This document shows positions 1 to 9,254 of a DNA stretch of 64,000 bases, piece after piece. Below the pieces are notes generated by a model, which was not told the origin of the DNA, did not search any database, and saw only the letters and a list, made by a program, of their open reading frames with translations. The position numbers were made by a program, and so were the translations under genes. Positions within the stretch are counted from its first letter, which is position 1. Each line of letters starts with the position of its first letter. Source of the stretch: Kytococcus aerolatus (GTDB taxonomy: Bacteria; Actinomycetota; Actinomycetes; Actinomycetales; Dermatophilaceae); assembly GCF_900187395.1 (NCBI RefSeq), contig NZ_FYEZ01000001.1:434001-498000 (forward strand), read 5' to 3'.

Positions 1-761
1 GGGGTGGGGGCGGCCATGGCGCCGGGCAGCCAGAAGTGGAAGGGCACCATCGCCGACTTCGTGAACGCACCGGCCAGCAGGAGGACGACCGCCCAGGTGA
101 CCTGCGTGTCGACGGCCGGCGGGTCGGCGAGGATCTCGCTGATGAGGTAGGTGTCGGCCGCCTGCCCCAGGGCGATGATGCCCACGAGCATGGCCAGACC
201 GCCCGATGCGGTGATGACCAGGGCCTCCATGGCCGCCGAGCGCGAGTGGCGGGAGGCGATGCGGTGCCCGATGAGCAGGAAGCTCAGCAGCGAGGTGAGC
301 TCCCAGAAGACGTAGAGGACGAGCAGGTTGTCCGTGGTGACCAGGCCGAGCATGGCCCCGGCGAAGGCCGTCAGGGAGCCGGCGAACAGGCCCAGGCCCG
401 GCTCGTCGTCGTCGAAGTAGCCGACGCAGTAGAGCAGGACGAGGGTGCCGACGGCCACGACCACCATGGCCAGCAGCCAGGAGAGGGCGTCGAGCCGGAA
501 GTCCAGGTGCATCTGGAGCTCGGCCACCCAGGCGTGGTGCTCGGTGACGGCCGGCGGGAGGTGTTCGGTGCCGCGCCCGACCGCGTGCTGCGGGTGGGCT
601 CCCCCACCGTGGACGACCGGTGCTTTCGTGAGCAGCCAGCCGGCGGAGACGGCAGAGGGGATCGCCAGCGGGATGAAGGCCTTCGAGCCGATCCGCGACA
701 CCAGGAGGGGTGCGAGCAGGGCAGCCACGAGGTGCGCGACGATCAGCGCGAGCACAGGCAC
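1..761 (-). CDS. mnhA: Na+/H+ antiporter subunit A (MnhA/MrpA), N-terminal part, cut by window edge
   Basis: Only about the first 253 codons are visible; the gene continues past position 1. The product would be the large NADH-dehydrogenase-like subunit of the multisubunit Mrp cation/proton antiporter in the cytoplasmic membrane. The translation shows a hydrophobic start (ALIVAHLVAALLAPLL), then FWELTSLLSFLLIGHR and MVPFHFWLPGAM, which are typical of the proton-translocating subunit family shared by MrpA and NuoL. A GTG at 761 or 755 is the likely start, since both lie just before the first membrane segment; upstream codons are not hydrophobic. The gene begins about 50 bp after the DUF445 gene on the same strand, so the two may be cotranscribed. 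NuoL is the alternative, but the short hydrophilic stretch and start without other Nuo genes favour MnhA. Confidence 0.8.
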   Translation of the reverse strand, partial: MPVLALIVAHLVAALLAPLLVSRIGSKAFIPLAIPSAVSAGWLLTKAPVVHGGGAHPQHAVGRGTEHLPPAVTEHHAWVAELQMHLDFRLDALSWLLAMVVVAVGTLVLLYCVGYFDDDEPGLGLFAGSLTAFAGAMLGLVTTDNLLVLYVFWELTSLLSFLLIGHRIASRHSRSAAMEALVITASGGLAMLVGIIALGQAADTYLISEILADPPAVDTQVTWAVVLLLAGAFTKSAMVPFHFWLPGAMAAPT

Positions 762-811
762 CCCCAGGGGGTCGACGACGGGCGGGACGTGGAGGGAGTC
801 TACGGAAACCC

Positions 812-2068
812 TCAGAGGAACTGACCAGCGGCATGCAGGAGGAGCCCGACCAGGCCACCCACGACGGTGCCGTTGATGCGGATGAACTGCAGGTCGCGGC
901 CCACGTAGGACTCCAGCAGGTCCGCGGTCTCCCGGGCGTCCCAGCTCTCGACGGTGGAGCCGATGACCCCGGCGATCTCGGCCCCGTGACGGTCCACCAG
1001 CCCGGACACCACCTCGGCCGAGCGGTCGTCGAGCCCCCGGCAGGCCCCGGCGTCGTCCGCGAGGCTCCCGGCCGCCTCGGCGAGCGCCCGGGCCAGGCGG
1101 CGGGGCATGGGCGCGTCCGGCTCGGCGAGCTCCTCCAGCAGGACGGTCTGGAGGCCCTCCCACAGGTCGGCGACGGCACCGGCGGTGGCCGGGTCGGTGA
1201 GCACGCGCAGCTGCATCGCGGCCATCGCCTCCTGGGTCCCGGCATCGAGCTGGAGGTCCCGGGCCAGCTCGGTGAGCAGCTCGTCCACGCTCGCCCGCAC
1301 CCGGTGGTCGGGGGTGCGCTGGACGTCCCGCACCCAGGCGAGCAGCTCGGCGTGCACCCGTCCGGCCACCTGCTCGTCCACCCAGTGCGGGGACCACCAG
1401 GGGGCGCGGGTGCGGAGGATGAACTGGACCTTGGCCGGGTTGGCCGTCAGCCAGGCCTCCACCTCGTCCACGACAAGGTCCACCGCCCGGGTGTGGGCGC
1501 CGGTGCGCAGCACCTCCTCCATCCACCGCCCGGCCAGCGGGGCGAGCGGCTCGCGGGCCAGGCGGGGCAGCAGGTGCTCGCCGGCCAGGTCCCGGGCGAA
1601 CTCCCGGTCCGCGGCCCGCAGCCCGCGGCGGAGGGCCGGCAGCGCCTCGGTGACCACCGACCGGGCGTTCTCCGGGCGGGCCACCCAGCCGGCCACGCGT
1701 CGCGAGACCTCGGCCTGCCGCCAGCGCTGTCCGATCGCGGCGGGGGTGAGGAAGTTCTGGGCCACGAAGTCCTCCAGCGCGGCCCCGATGTCGTCCTTGC
1801 GGCGCGGGATGATCGCCGTGTGCGGGATCGGCAGCCCGAGCGGGTGCCGGAAGAGGGCGGTGACGGCGAACCAGTCCGCGATCGCGCCGACCATGGCGGC
1901 CTCCGCCGCGGCGTGCAGGTAGCCCCAGGCCCCGTCGTCGGGGGTGACCAGGAAGACCACCGCCGCCAGCCCGAGCAGTCCGGTGGCCATGAGCTGCATG
2001 CGGCGCACCGGTGCTGCCCCTGCGGACCCTGCCGCCGCGGCCCCGATCTCCACCCGTGTGGCGTTCAT
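812..2068 (-). CDS. DUF445 family membrane protein
   Basis: A 418-residue protein starting at ATG 2068. An N-terminal hydrophobic segment (QLMATGLLGLAAVVFLV) is followed by the family signature region GAIADWFAVTALFRHPLG and IPHTAIIPRRKDDIG, then a long helical, Arg/Glu-rich soluble part, and a C-terminal hydrophobic anchor (INGTVVGGLVGLLLHAAGQFL region). This arrangement, with membrane segments at both ends, matches the DUF445 family (YjiN/YheB-type proteins), whose biochemical function is not established. It is divergent from the acyl-CoA ligase gene (121 bp apart) and lies upstream of mnhA. The open frame extends much further upstream on this strand, but that is only the antisense shadow of the ligase gene. 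Confidence 0.8.
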   Translation of the reverse strand: MNATRVEIGAAAAGSAGAAPVRRMQLMATGLLGLAAVVFLVTPDDGAWGYLHAAAEAAMVGAIADWFAVTALFRHPLGLPIPHTAIIPRRKDDIGAALEDFVAQNFLTPAAIGQRWRQAEVSRRVAGWVARPENARSVVTEALPALRRGLRAADREFARDLAGEHLLPRLAREPLAPLAGRWMEEVLRTGAHTRAVDLVVDEVEAWLTANPAKVQFILRTRAPWWSPHWVDEQVAGRVHAELLAWVRDVQRTPDHRVRASVDELLTELARDLQLDAGTQEAMAAMQLRVLTDPATAGAVADLWEGLQTVLLEELAEPDAPMPRRLARALAEAAGSLADDAGACRGLDDRSAEVVSGLVDRHGAEIAGVIGSTVESWDARETADLLESYVGRDLQFIRINGTVVGGLVGLLLHAAGQFL

Positions 2069-2188
2069 GGGGCCATCCTCACCCCTCGTGCCCGCACCGT
2101 GCGAGGTGGGGCACGTAGGGTTTGCCCCACCGCGGCGAGGGTCCGCGGGCCGGCCACCGGGCCGGCCGTCCCCGGTGGAAGGCAGCTC

Positions 2189-4006
2189 ATGAACTCTCTC
2201 GCCCCGCTCCCCCACCAGCTCACGGCCACCGCCCGGGCGCACCCGGAGCTCGTGGCCCAGCGGGAGCTCGTCGACGGGACCTGGCACGAGTGGACCTACG
2301 CCCAGCTCCTGGAGCGGGTGACGGATCTCGCGGCCTGGCTCGTGGAGGGGGGTTTCGCCGTGGGCGACCGGGTGGCCCTCGTGGCCCCCAACTGCCCCGC
2401 CTGGACGGTGGTGGACTACGCGGCCACCAGCGCCGGCGGCACCCTGGTGCCGGTGCACCTGTCCTCCGGGGCGGAGCAGAAGAACTACGTGCTCAAGCAC
2501 TCCGACGCCTCGGTCGTGGCCACCCTGGGGGACGAGGAGCTGGGCAAGGTCTCGGACATGGTGCGGGGAACCTCCGTGCGGGTGGTCGTCGCCGTGGAGT
2601 GCAGCCCCGAGGCGCGCGACGAGGCCGCCGGCGCCCACCTCGGCGGGATCCCGGTCGTCGACCTCGAGGAGGCCATCGCCGCCGGCGGTCGCGCCCCGCA
2701 GGCCGCCCACGACGAGCTGGCCCGCCGCCTCGAGAACGCCGACCTGGACGCGCTCGCGACGATCCTCTACACCTCCGGCACCACCGGCACCCCCAAGGCC
2801 GTGCCGCTCACGCACCGCAACTTCACCACCCAGTTCCAGCCCATCATCGACGGCTTCGCCTACCAGCCCGGGCTGCGCTCGCTGAGCTTCCTGCCCCTCT
2901 CCCACGCCTTCGAGCGCGCCTGGACCGCGCTCGGCGTGCAGCAGGGCTTCTCGATCTCCTACTGCCGTAACCCGCGCGAGGTGGCGGACCTGCTCGTGGC
3001 CGCGCAGCCGCAGGTCATGGTGAGCGTGCCGCGCCTCTACGAGCGGGTGTACTCCGGCGCCCAGGCCAAGGTGGCCGGCTCGCCGGTCAAGCAGGCCCTC
3101 ATGCGGTGGTCGCTCGCCATCGGCCGCCGCCGGAACATGCTGAGGTTCACGGGCAAGCCGGTCGACCCGGTGACCGAGGCCGCGTACAAGGTGGCCGACC
3201 TGCTCGTGCTCCACAACATCCGCGACGCCCTCGGCGGCGACAAGGTGTGCATGGCCTCCGGCGGCGCCGCGCTGCGCCGCGAGATCGAGGAGTTCCTGCT
3301 CGCCGCCGGCGTGCTGGTCTCGCCGGGCTACGGCCTCTCGGAGACCTCGCCGGTCATCAGCTTCCGGGGCGCCGAGGAGTGGCGCTTCGGCACGGTCGGC
3401 AAGGTCATCCAGGGCATGGAGATCCGCCTCGTGCCGGTGGAGGACAACGACCTCAAGGACGGAGAGGGCGAGATCCAGGTCCGCGGCGAGGGCGTGTTTG
3501 CCGGCTACCTGCCCGACCTCGAGGGCAACGACCCCGCCCCGGGCGCTTTCACCGAGGACGGCTGGTTCCGCACCGGCGACATCGGCCAGCTGGACGACGA
3601 GGGCTTCCTGAGCATCACCGGCCGGACGAAGGACATCATCGTCACCGACGGCGGGCGCAACATCTCCCCCGCCGGCATCGAGAACGTCATCGACAGCGAC
3701 GACCTCATCGAGTACTCGATGGTGGTGGGCGACAACCGGCCCTACCTGACCGCCGTCGTCTCGCTCGACCAGGCGGTCCAGGCCGAGCTGCTCCCCGGTG
3801 CGAGCGCGGAGGAGATCCAGGCCGAGGCGACCCGCCGCGTCACCGCGCTCACCGCGGGCATGGCGCGCTACGAGCGGATCACCAAGGTGCTCGTGGCCCC
3901 CGAGCCGTTCACGATGGAGGGCGGCGAGCTCACGCCGACGCTCAAGGTGAAGCGCCGGGTGGTGGCCGAGAAGTGGGCCGAGGAGATCGACGCCCTCTAC
4001 GGCTGA
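2189..4006 (+). CDS. Long-chain fatty-acid--CoA ligase (AMP-dependent synthetase)
   Basis: A 605-residue acyl-activating enzyme that would form acyl-AMP from a fatty acid and ATP and then acyl-CoA. The adenylate-forming motif YTSGTTGTPK lies near residue 194, followed by SFLPLSHAFERAW, the adenine-contacting GYGLSETSPV and the hinge region TGDIGQLDDEGFLSITGRTK. Length and the split between a large N-terminal and small C-terminal domain fit the FadD15-type long-chain ligases of actinobacteria. ATG 2189 is preceded by a purine-rich GGAAGG seven to twelve bases upstream. The open frame extends upstream to 710 but that part is antisense to the DUF445 gene. Acyl chain preference cannot be read from sequence. 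Confidence 0.9.
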   Translation: MNSLAPLPHQLTATARAHPELVAQRELVDGTWHEWTYAQLLERVTDLAAWLVEGGFAVGDRVALVAPNCPAWTVVDYAATSAGGTLVPVHLSSGAEQKNYVLKHSDASVVATLGDEELGKVSDMVRGTSVRVVVAVECSPEARDEAAGAHLGGIPVVDLEEAIAAGGRAPQAAHDELARRLENADLDALATILYTSGTTGTPKAVPLTHRNFTTQFQPIIDGFAYQPGLRSLSFLPLSHAFERAWTALGVQQGFSISYCRNPREVADLLVAAQPQVMVSVPRLYERVYSGAQAKVAGSPVKQALMRWSLAIGRRRNMLRFTGKPVDPVTEAAYKVADLLVLHNIRDALGGDKVCMASGGAALRREIEEFLLAAGVLVSPGYGLSETSPVISFRGAEEWRFGTVGKVIQGMEIRLVPVEDNDLKDGEGEIQVRGEGVFAGYLPDLEGNDPAPGAFTEDGWFRTGDIGQLDDEGFLSITGRTKDIIVTDGGRNISPAGIENVIDSDDLIEYSMVVGDNRPYLTAVVSLDQAVQAELLPGASAEEIQAEATRRVTALTAGMARYERITKVLVAPEPFTMEGGELTPTLKVKRRVVAEKWAEEIDALYG

Positions 4007-4015
4007 GGGGTCACC

Positions 4016-4055
4016 CTCCGGCGGTGAGCGCCCGGCCAGGCGGTCACCGCCGGAG
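4016..4055. terminator. Bidirectional terminator hairpin
   Basis: Perfect 12-bp arms CTCCGGCGGTGA (4016-4027) and TCACCGCCGGAG (4044-4055) lie exactly between the convergent stop codons of the acyl-CoA ligase and the lipoprotein gene. There is no clear T-run on either side. Confidence 0.6.
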
Positions 4056-4058
4056 CGC

Positions 4059-5000
4059 TCACTTCGCGGGCTGGAGGAAGACCACCCGGTCGGACAGGTC
4101 GAAGGCCTGCACGACGTCCAGGACCGTGTCCTCGGGATCGCGCACGCCGAAGGCCACCGGGAAGCTCGTGGTCTGGCCGACCTCGAGCTTGGAGGCCGGC
4201 AGCGAGTTGATGCCGTTGCCGGAGTCGTAGACCGGGGAGGCCTTGTCCCCGCCGCTCTGGCCGCCGATGCGCAGGTCGCTGAGCCGGAAGGCCTCGTGGG
4301 AGCGGTTGGTGAGGGTGATCTCGTAGCGCATGAAGTCCGAGTAGCCCTCCGTGCCGGCGGCGGCCAGCGACGGGAAGTAGGACTCGCCCTCGGAGACGTG
4401 GACCACCAGGCCGGAGGGCCAGCGGTAGGCCTCCCCCCGGTGCGGGATGCCCGGGGACTCCACCACGCGACCGCGCGCATCGGCGGGGGTGGAGCCGTCG
4501 TCCTGCCCGGAGGAGCCGGACGACTCCTCGGAGGCGGACTCGGAGGCGGACTCGGAACCGGACTCCGAGCCGCTGGAGGACGAACCCTTCCACTCCCGCG
4601 AGGACTCGCCGGAGGAGGGCGAGGCGTCGCGGGAGGCGCTGCTCCCGGAGGCGGCCGAGCTGCTCCCCCAGGTCTCCTCGCCGGAGGAGGGCGAGGGGTC
4701 CGCGTCAGAGCTCACGGAGCCCTGCGAGGTGGGCTCGGCCGAGCTGCTGCTCCCGCTCGGGGACGAGGTGGAGGACGGGGCGCTCGAGGCGGTGTCGGTC
4801 GAGCTGGCCGTCGTCGGCTCGACCGACGCCCCGGAGGTGGTCGAGCTCTCCGAGGCCGTGGTCTCCCCCGACCCCCCGATGGAGATGGTGCCGCAGCCGG
4901 AGAGCGTCGCCGTCATGGCCACGGCCACCGCGACACCCGTCAGACGCCGCCCCAGGGGGCGCGCTGTTCCGGTGGTGCGGGTGGACTGATCGGTGGGCAT
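4059..5000 (-). CDS. Ser-rich secreted lipoprotein of unknown function
   Basis: A 313-residue predicted lipoprotein. ATG 5000 gives a short Arg-containing N-region, a hydrophobic stretch (LTGVAVAVAMTATLS) and the lipobox LSGC, so the mature protein should be acylated on that Cys and held at the outer face of the membrane. Roughly residues 45-160 are a low-complexity linker built almost wholly of Ser, Thr, Glu and Gly, with an imperfect SGSE/SASE repeat. The C-terminal ~130 residues form a compact, probably beta-rich domain (GLVVHVSEGESYFPS, MRYEITLTNRSHEAF, LEVGQTTSFPVAFGV) resembling the telomere-repeat-like DUF4352 immunoglobulin-type lipoprotein domains, but I cannot assign it securely. 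No pathway is suggested by neighbours. Confidence 0.75.
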   Translation of the reverse strand: MPTDQSTRTTGTARPLGRRLTGVAVAVAMTATLSGCGTISIGGSGETTASESSTTSGASVEPTTASSTDTASSAPSSTSSPSGSSSSAEPTSQGSVSSDADPSPSSGEETWGSSSAASGSSASRDASPSSGESSREWKGSSSSGSESGSESASESASEESSGSSGQDDGSTPADARGRVVESPGIPHRGEAYRWPSGLVVHVSEGESYFPSLAAAGTEGYSDFMRYEITLTNRSHEAFRLSDLRIGGQSGGDKASPVYDSGNGINSLPASKLEVGQTTSFPVAFGVRDPEDTVLDVVQAFDLSDRVVFLQPAK

Positions 5001-5206
5001 CCAGGGCTCCTGGCTGATCGGGATGGAGGGTGCTCGGTGGCGTCCGGGGAGGGGCCCGCGCACGCCGCGGCTGTGGACGAATCCTACGCCAGGGGGCCGA
5101 TTCCCCCGCGACGCGGATCAGGCCCTGTCCTCCGCGGTGATCGCGTGCGAGACTGCGGGCGGTGCCGGCCACCGTCGGCACGGATCCCACCTCAGAAGGA
5201 GCGCCC

Positions 5207-6583
5207 GTGGCCCTGAGCGTCTTCGACCTGTTCTCCATCGGCATCGGCCCCTCGAGCTCGCACACCGTCGGTCCGATGCGGGCGGCCGTGATGTTCGCCG
5301 AGCGGCTCGAGGAGGAGGGCGTGCTGGACCGGGTGGAGCGGATCCACTCCCAGCTCTTCGGCTCGCTGGGCGCCACCGGCGTGGGCCACGGGTCGGACAA
5401 GGCCGTCATGCTCGGCCTGTCCGGCGAGCGCCCGGAGATCTGCGACCCGCGCGCCGTGGAGGGCACGCTGGAGCGGATCCGCACCGAGAAGCGCCTGCCG
5501 CTCAACGGGGGGCGCGAGATCGCCTTCGACGAGGACCGCGATCTCGTCCTGCACCGCCGCAAGACGCTGCCGGTCCACCCGAACGGCATGAGCTTCACCG
5601 CCTACGACGCCGCCGGGGAGGTGCTCAGCGAGCACGTCTACTACTCGGTGGGCGGCGGATTCGTCGTGAACGAGGGGGCTGACGGGTCCACGCAGATCGT
5701 CGAGGACGACACCGACCTGCCCCATCACTTCACGACCGGTGACCGCCTGCTGGAGATCTGCCGCGAGACCGGCCTGACCATCCCGCAGGTGATGATGGCC
5801 AACGAGACCGTCTGGCGCTCCGAGGAGGAGGTCCGGTCCGGTCTGCTGAAGATCTGGGAGGTCATGCGCGAGTGCGTCCGCAACGGCACCCATGCCGAGG
5901 GCACCCTGCCGGGTGGGCTCAAGGTGCCGCGACGCGCCCCGGGGCTGTGGCGTCACCTGCAGGAGACCGAGGGCGATGCGCACGACCCGCTGTCGGGCAT
6001 GGACTGGATCACCGTCTACGCGCTGGCGGTCAACGAGGAGAACGCCTCCGGCGGCCGGGTGGTCACCGCCCCCACGAACGGTGCAGCCGGCATCATCCCG
6101 GCGGTACTGCACTACTACGTGGAGTTCTTCCCCGGCGCCGACGAGGAGGGGGTCGTGGACTTCCTGCTCACCGCGGGGGCCATCGGCGTGATCTTCAAGG
6201 AGAACGCCTCGATCTCCGGCGCCGAGGTGGGCTGCCAGGGTGAGGTCGGCTCGGCCTGCGCCATGGCGGCCGGCGCCTTCGCCCAGGTCATCGGGGGAAC
6301 CCCGGCGCAGGTGGAGAACGCTGCGGAGATCGGCATGGAGCACAACCTGGGGCTCACCTGCGATCCGGTGGGCGGCCTGGTGCAGATCCCCTGCATCGAG
6401 CGCAACGCGGTGGCCTCGGTGAAGGCGATCACCGCGGCCCGGACCGCCCTGCGCGGTGACGGCTCGCACATCGTGAGCCTCGACAAGGTCGTGAAGACCA
6501 TGCGCGAGACCGGCCAGGACATGAAGGTGAAGTACAAGGAGACGGCCCGCGGCGGGCTGGCGGTGAACGTCATCGAGTGCTGA
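5207..6583 (+). CDS. sdaA: L-serine ammonia-lyase, single-chain, iron-sulfur type
   Basis: A 458-residue enzyme that deaminates L-serine to pyruvate and ammonia in the cytoplasm. The N-terminal beta domain carries [20 protein letters not shown], and the catalytic alpha domain carries [29 protein letters not shown] and [18 protein letters not shown]; the three Cys in these last two motifs are the expected ligands of the oxygen-sensitive [4Fe-4S] cluster. The start is GTG 5207, placed six bases after AAGGAG; upstream in-frame codons to 5162 lack a ribosome site. Alpha and beta domains are fused in one chain as in E. coli SdaA, rather than split as in Bacillus. The gene stands alone, divergent from the lipoprotein gene. 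Confidence 0.95.
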   Translation: MALSVFDLFSIGIGPSSSHTVGPMRAAVMFAERLEEEGVLDRVERIHSQLFGSLGATGVGHGSDKAVMLGLSGERPEICDPRAVEGTLERIRTEKRLPLNGGREIAFDEDRDLVLHRRKTLPVHPNGMSFTAYDAAGEVLSEHVYYSVGGGFVVNEGADGSTQIVEDDTDLPHHFTTGDRLLEICRETGLTIPQVMMANETVWRSEEEVRSGLLKIWEVMRECVRNGTHAEGTLPGGLKVPRRAPGLWRHLQETEGDAHDPLSGMDWITVYALAVNEENASGGRVVTAPTNGAAGIIPAVLHYYVEFFPGADEEGVVDFLLTAGAIGVIFKENASISGAEVGCQGEVGSACAMAAGAFAQVIGGTPAQVENAAEIGMEHNLGLTCDPVGGLVQIPCIERNAVASVKAITAARTALRGDGSHIVSLDKVVKTMRETGQDMKVKYKETARGGLAVNVIEC

Positions 6584-6600
6584 GGCGCCCGCCGCCCCCG

Positions 6601-6708
6601 CCACAGATCCACCGCCCCCGCCGCAGGTCCACGGTTCTGCAGAGGAATCACGGTTCACTCATGGTGGGTCTGGACGAGAACGGTGATCCTGGTCGGGCCG
6701 CCTCAGCC
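6601..6708. repeat. Left arm of ~108-bp inverted repeat framing the DUF559 gene
   Basis: Aligns in inverted orientation with 7908-8016. The core 6629-6661 is a perfect 33-base match to the reverse complement of 7956-7988, and the rest is an imperfect match with scattered substitutions and one or two indels. The arm starts immediately after the sdaA stop codon. Confidence 0.9.
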
Positions 6709-6770
6709 GACGGCTTCTATCGGGACCCACCCGGCCAGCCCCCCGAAGCCACCCAGCCGACGCCTGGGGA

Positions 6771-7730
6771 TCACCCAGGCAGCCGACCACTCCGCCATGG
6801 CCCGGTCGCGGCCTGCCGCACCCGTTGCACCAGCTGCTTCCGCCCCTGCTCGCTGACGACGTCATGCCAACGCACCCGCACCACGGTGTAGCCGAGCTCC
6901 CGCAGTGCGTCCTCCCTGTCCTTCTCGAGGACGAGGGCCTCCCTACCACCTGCCGAGCCGTACTTCACCACACCGTCGAACTCCACGATCACGCCCTCGT
7001 CCTCCAGCAGCAGGTCTACCCGGAATTCACCGCGGCGTGTGCGCAGCACCACCTGCGAGCGCGGTCGCAGACCAGCCAGGACCAAGGGGACGCGCGTCAA
7101 CGTCTCGCCCGGTGACTCGCACGCAGGGTCCACGAGAGCCAGTGCCGCCCTCGCCGTGCCCACGCCCTTCAACCCGGTGGTCAGCTCGGCGGCGATCTCG
7201 GTCCGGGTCACCATCCCGGCGTGGAGGGCCGCGTCCCACGGGACCACCGCCCAGGGCAGGTGACGACCCGGTTCCATCGCGTGCCGCACCAGCGCACGGG
7301 TGAGGTGGGTGACGGGCCAGGGCGAGGTGCACCCCGGTGGGGTCACGACCTCCGGTTCCTCCTGATGACGATGCAGCACCACGGGGCCCATGGCCCGGCG
7401 CCGGTCCCGGTGGTGAGGGGCACCGAGATGGACTGGTTCGTCGTCCCCCAGGACGGGCAGGCCGTGCAGCACGAGCGCGCTGGTCGCGGTGGCGCAGTGC
7501 CCGGGGCGCTTGAGCAGATGGGCTGTGGTCCGGAGCAGGTGCCGTTCGGCGGCGCGAGCAGGAGGAGGGCCGGCGGCCAGCACGCCGGGAGCCGGTCGCC
7601 ACGCAGCGCCCCGAGCGATCGCACGGTGGACCGCTGCGTCGGTGATCCCGTGCGCGCGGATCGTGCTCAGCCGGGCCAGGTCGTCGCGCCAGACGACCCC
7701 CCGGGAGAAGAGTCTAGGTGGGATGTCCAC
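6771..7730 (-). CDS. AbiEi-like winged-helix plus DUF559 (Vsr-like nuclease fold) protein
   Basis: About 319 residues from GTG 7730. The N-terminal ~60 residues (IPPRLFSRGVVWRDDLARLS, AVHRAIARGAAWRPAPGVLA) resemble the winged-helix domain of AbiEi-type antitoxin-like proteins common in Actinobacteria. The C-terminal ~110 residues form a DUF559 domain: GEFRVDLLLEDEGVIVEFDG carries the Asp and Glu-x-Asp expected of a PD-(D/E)XK nuclease core, followed by EKDREDALRELGYTVVRVRW. Activity is inferred only from fold. There is no AbiEii-like toxin partner. The gene is enclosed by a ~108-bp inverted repeat, which suggests it moves or duplicates as a unit. The start is uncertain because the frame is open far upstream and no ribosome site is clear. 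Confidence 0.75.
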   Translation of the reverse strand: MDIPPRLFSRGVVWRDDLARLSTIRAHGITDAAVHRAIARGAAWRPAPGVLAAGPPPARAAERHLLRTTAHLLKRPGHCATATSALVLHGLPVLGDDEPVHLGAPHHRDRRRAMGPVVLHRHQEEPEVVTPPGCTSPWPVTHLTRALVRHAMEPGRHLPWAVVPWDAALHAGMVTRTEIAAELTTGLKGVGTARAALALVDPACESPGETLTRVPLVLAGLRPRSQVVLRTRRGEFRVDLLLEDEGVIVEFDGVVKYGSAGGREALVLEKDREDALRELGYTVVRVRWHDVVSEQGRKQLVQRVRQAATGPWRSGRLPG

Positions 7731-7907
7731 GCTGCGAGCGTGCCCGGCCGTCCGTTTCCCCGGTGGTGGGGCGCGATGTGCCTGTGGATGGATCGAGGAC
7801 GGACCCGGTGCGGCACTGGGCGGTGTGGATGGCCGCAGGGCCGGGGCGCTGGGGCCGGTGGGCGAGGGGGCGCGGCATCGGACGGAAGTCTGGAGCGGCC
7901 CGGGGCC

Positions 7908-8016
7908 GTCTGAGTGGGCCCCGGCCAGAATCACCGTTCTCGTCCAGTCCCACCCTGAGTGAACCGTGATTCCTCTGCAGAACCGTGGGCCTGTGGTGGC
8001 GGCGGTGAGCCTGTGG
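7908..8016. repeat. Right arm of ~108-bp inverted repeat framing the DUF559 gene
   Basis: Mirror copy of 6601-6708 with a perfect 33-base core at 7956-7988. It occupies most of the 322-base gene-free stretch between the DUF559 start and the nagA stop; the remainder (7731-7907) shows no feature I can support. A short GTGGTGGCGGCGGTG direct repeat lies at its outer end (about 7992-8027). Confidence 0.9.
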
Positions 8017-8052
8017 TGGCGGCGGTGGGGGCCTGCGGTGGGGGTGGTGGGT

Positions 8053-9252
8053 TCAGGCCCCGGGGACCTCCCGGGGCCGCACCCACTGACCGTGCCGGAG
8101 CACGCCGCGGACCGTCCACCCGGCGTCGAGCACCACGAGATCGGCCCACGCCCCGGGGCGCAGATGACCGACGTCCGCTGCGCCGACCATGGCCGCGGGC
8201 GCCGAGGTGGCCGCCCGCAGGGCCGCGACCGGCTCCACCCCCGCCCCCTCGATCGCGAAGCGCACCGCCCGCTCCAGCGTGAGCGTGCTTCCGGCGATGG
8301 CCCCGCCCCCGGCGTCCCCGTCCCCGGGTGCCAGCCGTGCCACACCAGCCTCGACACGCACGTCGAGACTACCCAGCCGGTAGTCCCCGTCGGGCGCACC
8401 CGCGGCGGCCATCGCGTCCGAGACCAGGACGGCCCGCTCCCCGAGCGCCCGCAGGGCCCACCCGAGCACGTCCGGGGCGAGGTGCACCCCGTCGGCGATG
8501 AGTTCCACCCACGCCCGGTCGTCCTGCAGGGCGGTCAGCACCGGCCCCGGCTCCCGGTGGTGCAGCGGTCGCATCGCGTTGAAGAGGTGCGTGAAGGCAC
8601 TCGCCCCTGCGCCCAGGGCCCGGCGAGCCTCCTCGAGCGTCGCTTCGGTGTGGCCCACGGCGGCCACCACGCCGCGCTCCGCCAGGTGCCGCACGAGCTC
8701 CTCCCCGCCGGACGGCTCGGGCGCCACGGTGACCATCCGGACCGTGCCCCCTGCCGCCGCCTGCATCGCATCGAACTCCGCGACGTCGGGCGCCCGCAGC
8801 AAGCCCGGGTCGTGCGCCCCGGCCTTGCCCGGCGCCAGCCACGGCCCCTCCAGATGCACCCCCAGCAGATCACCCTCGACCACAGCCTCACCCAGCACCG
8901 CCAGCTGTTCGCGCAGGGCAGGGAGGGGTGCGGTGACCGTGGAGGCCATGACGGACGTGGTACCGGCCCGGCGATGGGTGCCCACCGCCCGTCGGACGGC
9001 CTCGGCGCCCTCGGTGAAAGCGGCCCCACCCCCGCCGTGGCAGTGGACGTCGACGAAGCCCGGCGCCACGGTCCACCCGGCGGGCAGCTCCAGGCAGGGC
9101 TCCCTGCGCCCACCCCCGGCGCCCTGGCCCTCCACTGCCCGACCAGTCTCCGGCGCCCCCACCAGCGTGAGGCGGTCGCCCTCCCAACGAACCTCCCCCG
9201 GCCCGGTGAGACGTTCCCCGTCGAAGACCTGCCCGGCCCGCAGCACCCCCAC
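8053..9252 (-). CDS. nagA: N-acetylglucosamine-6-phosphate deacetylase
   Basis: A 399-residue amidohydrolase that would remove acetate from GlcNAc-6-phosphate during amino-sugar use or cell-wall recycling. Recognisable motifs in order are VDVHCHGGGG (metal-binding HxH), GVHLEGPWLAPGKAGAHD, AVGHTEAT, THLFNAMRPLHHREPG, ELIADGVHL and LVSDAMAAAG, which carries the catalytic Asp; all are characteristic of NagA. GTG 9252 begins two bases after the stop of the upstream membrane-protein gene, so translation is probably coupled; GTG 9246 is an alternative. NagB and the transporter are not nearby. One arm of the inverted repeat lies just downstream of its stop codon. Confidence 0.93.
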   Translation of the reverse strand: MGVLRAGQVFDGERLTGPGEVRWEGDRLTLVGAPETGRAVEGQGAGGGRREPCLELPAGWTVAPGFVDVHCHGGGGAAFTEGAEAVRRAVGTHRRAGTTSVMASTVTAPLPALREQLAVLGEAVVEGDLLGVHLEGPWLAPGKAGAHDPGLLRAPDVAEFDAMQAAAGGTVRMVTVAPEPSGGEELVRHLAERGVVAAVGHTEATLEEARRALGAGASAFTHLFNAMRPLHHREPGPVLTALQDDRAWVELIADGVHLAPDVLGWALRALGERAVLVSDAMAAAGAPDGDYRLGSLDVRVEAGVARLAPGDGDAGGGAIAGSTLTLERAVRFAIEGAGVEPVAALRAATSAPAAMVGAADVGHLRPGAWADLVVLDAGWTVRGVLRHGQWVRPREVPGA

Positions 9253-9254
9253 GG

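Noticed and set aside
5001-5206. Glycine or serine-related riboswitch upstream of sdaA
   Set aside because: Only a short GTGCCG/CGGCAC stem is visible; none of the conserved riboswitch core motifs could be found.
6601-8016. Insertion sequence
   Set aside because: The inverted repeats are right for one, but the enclosed gene has no transposase motif and I see no target-site duplication at the ends.
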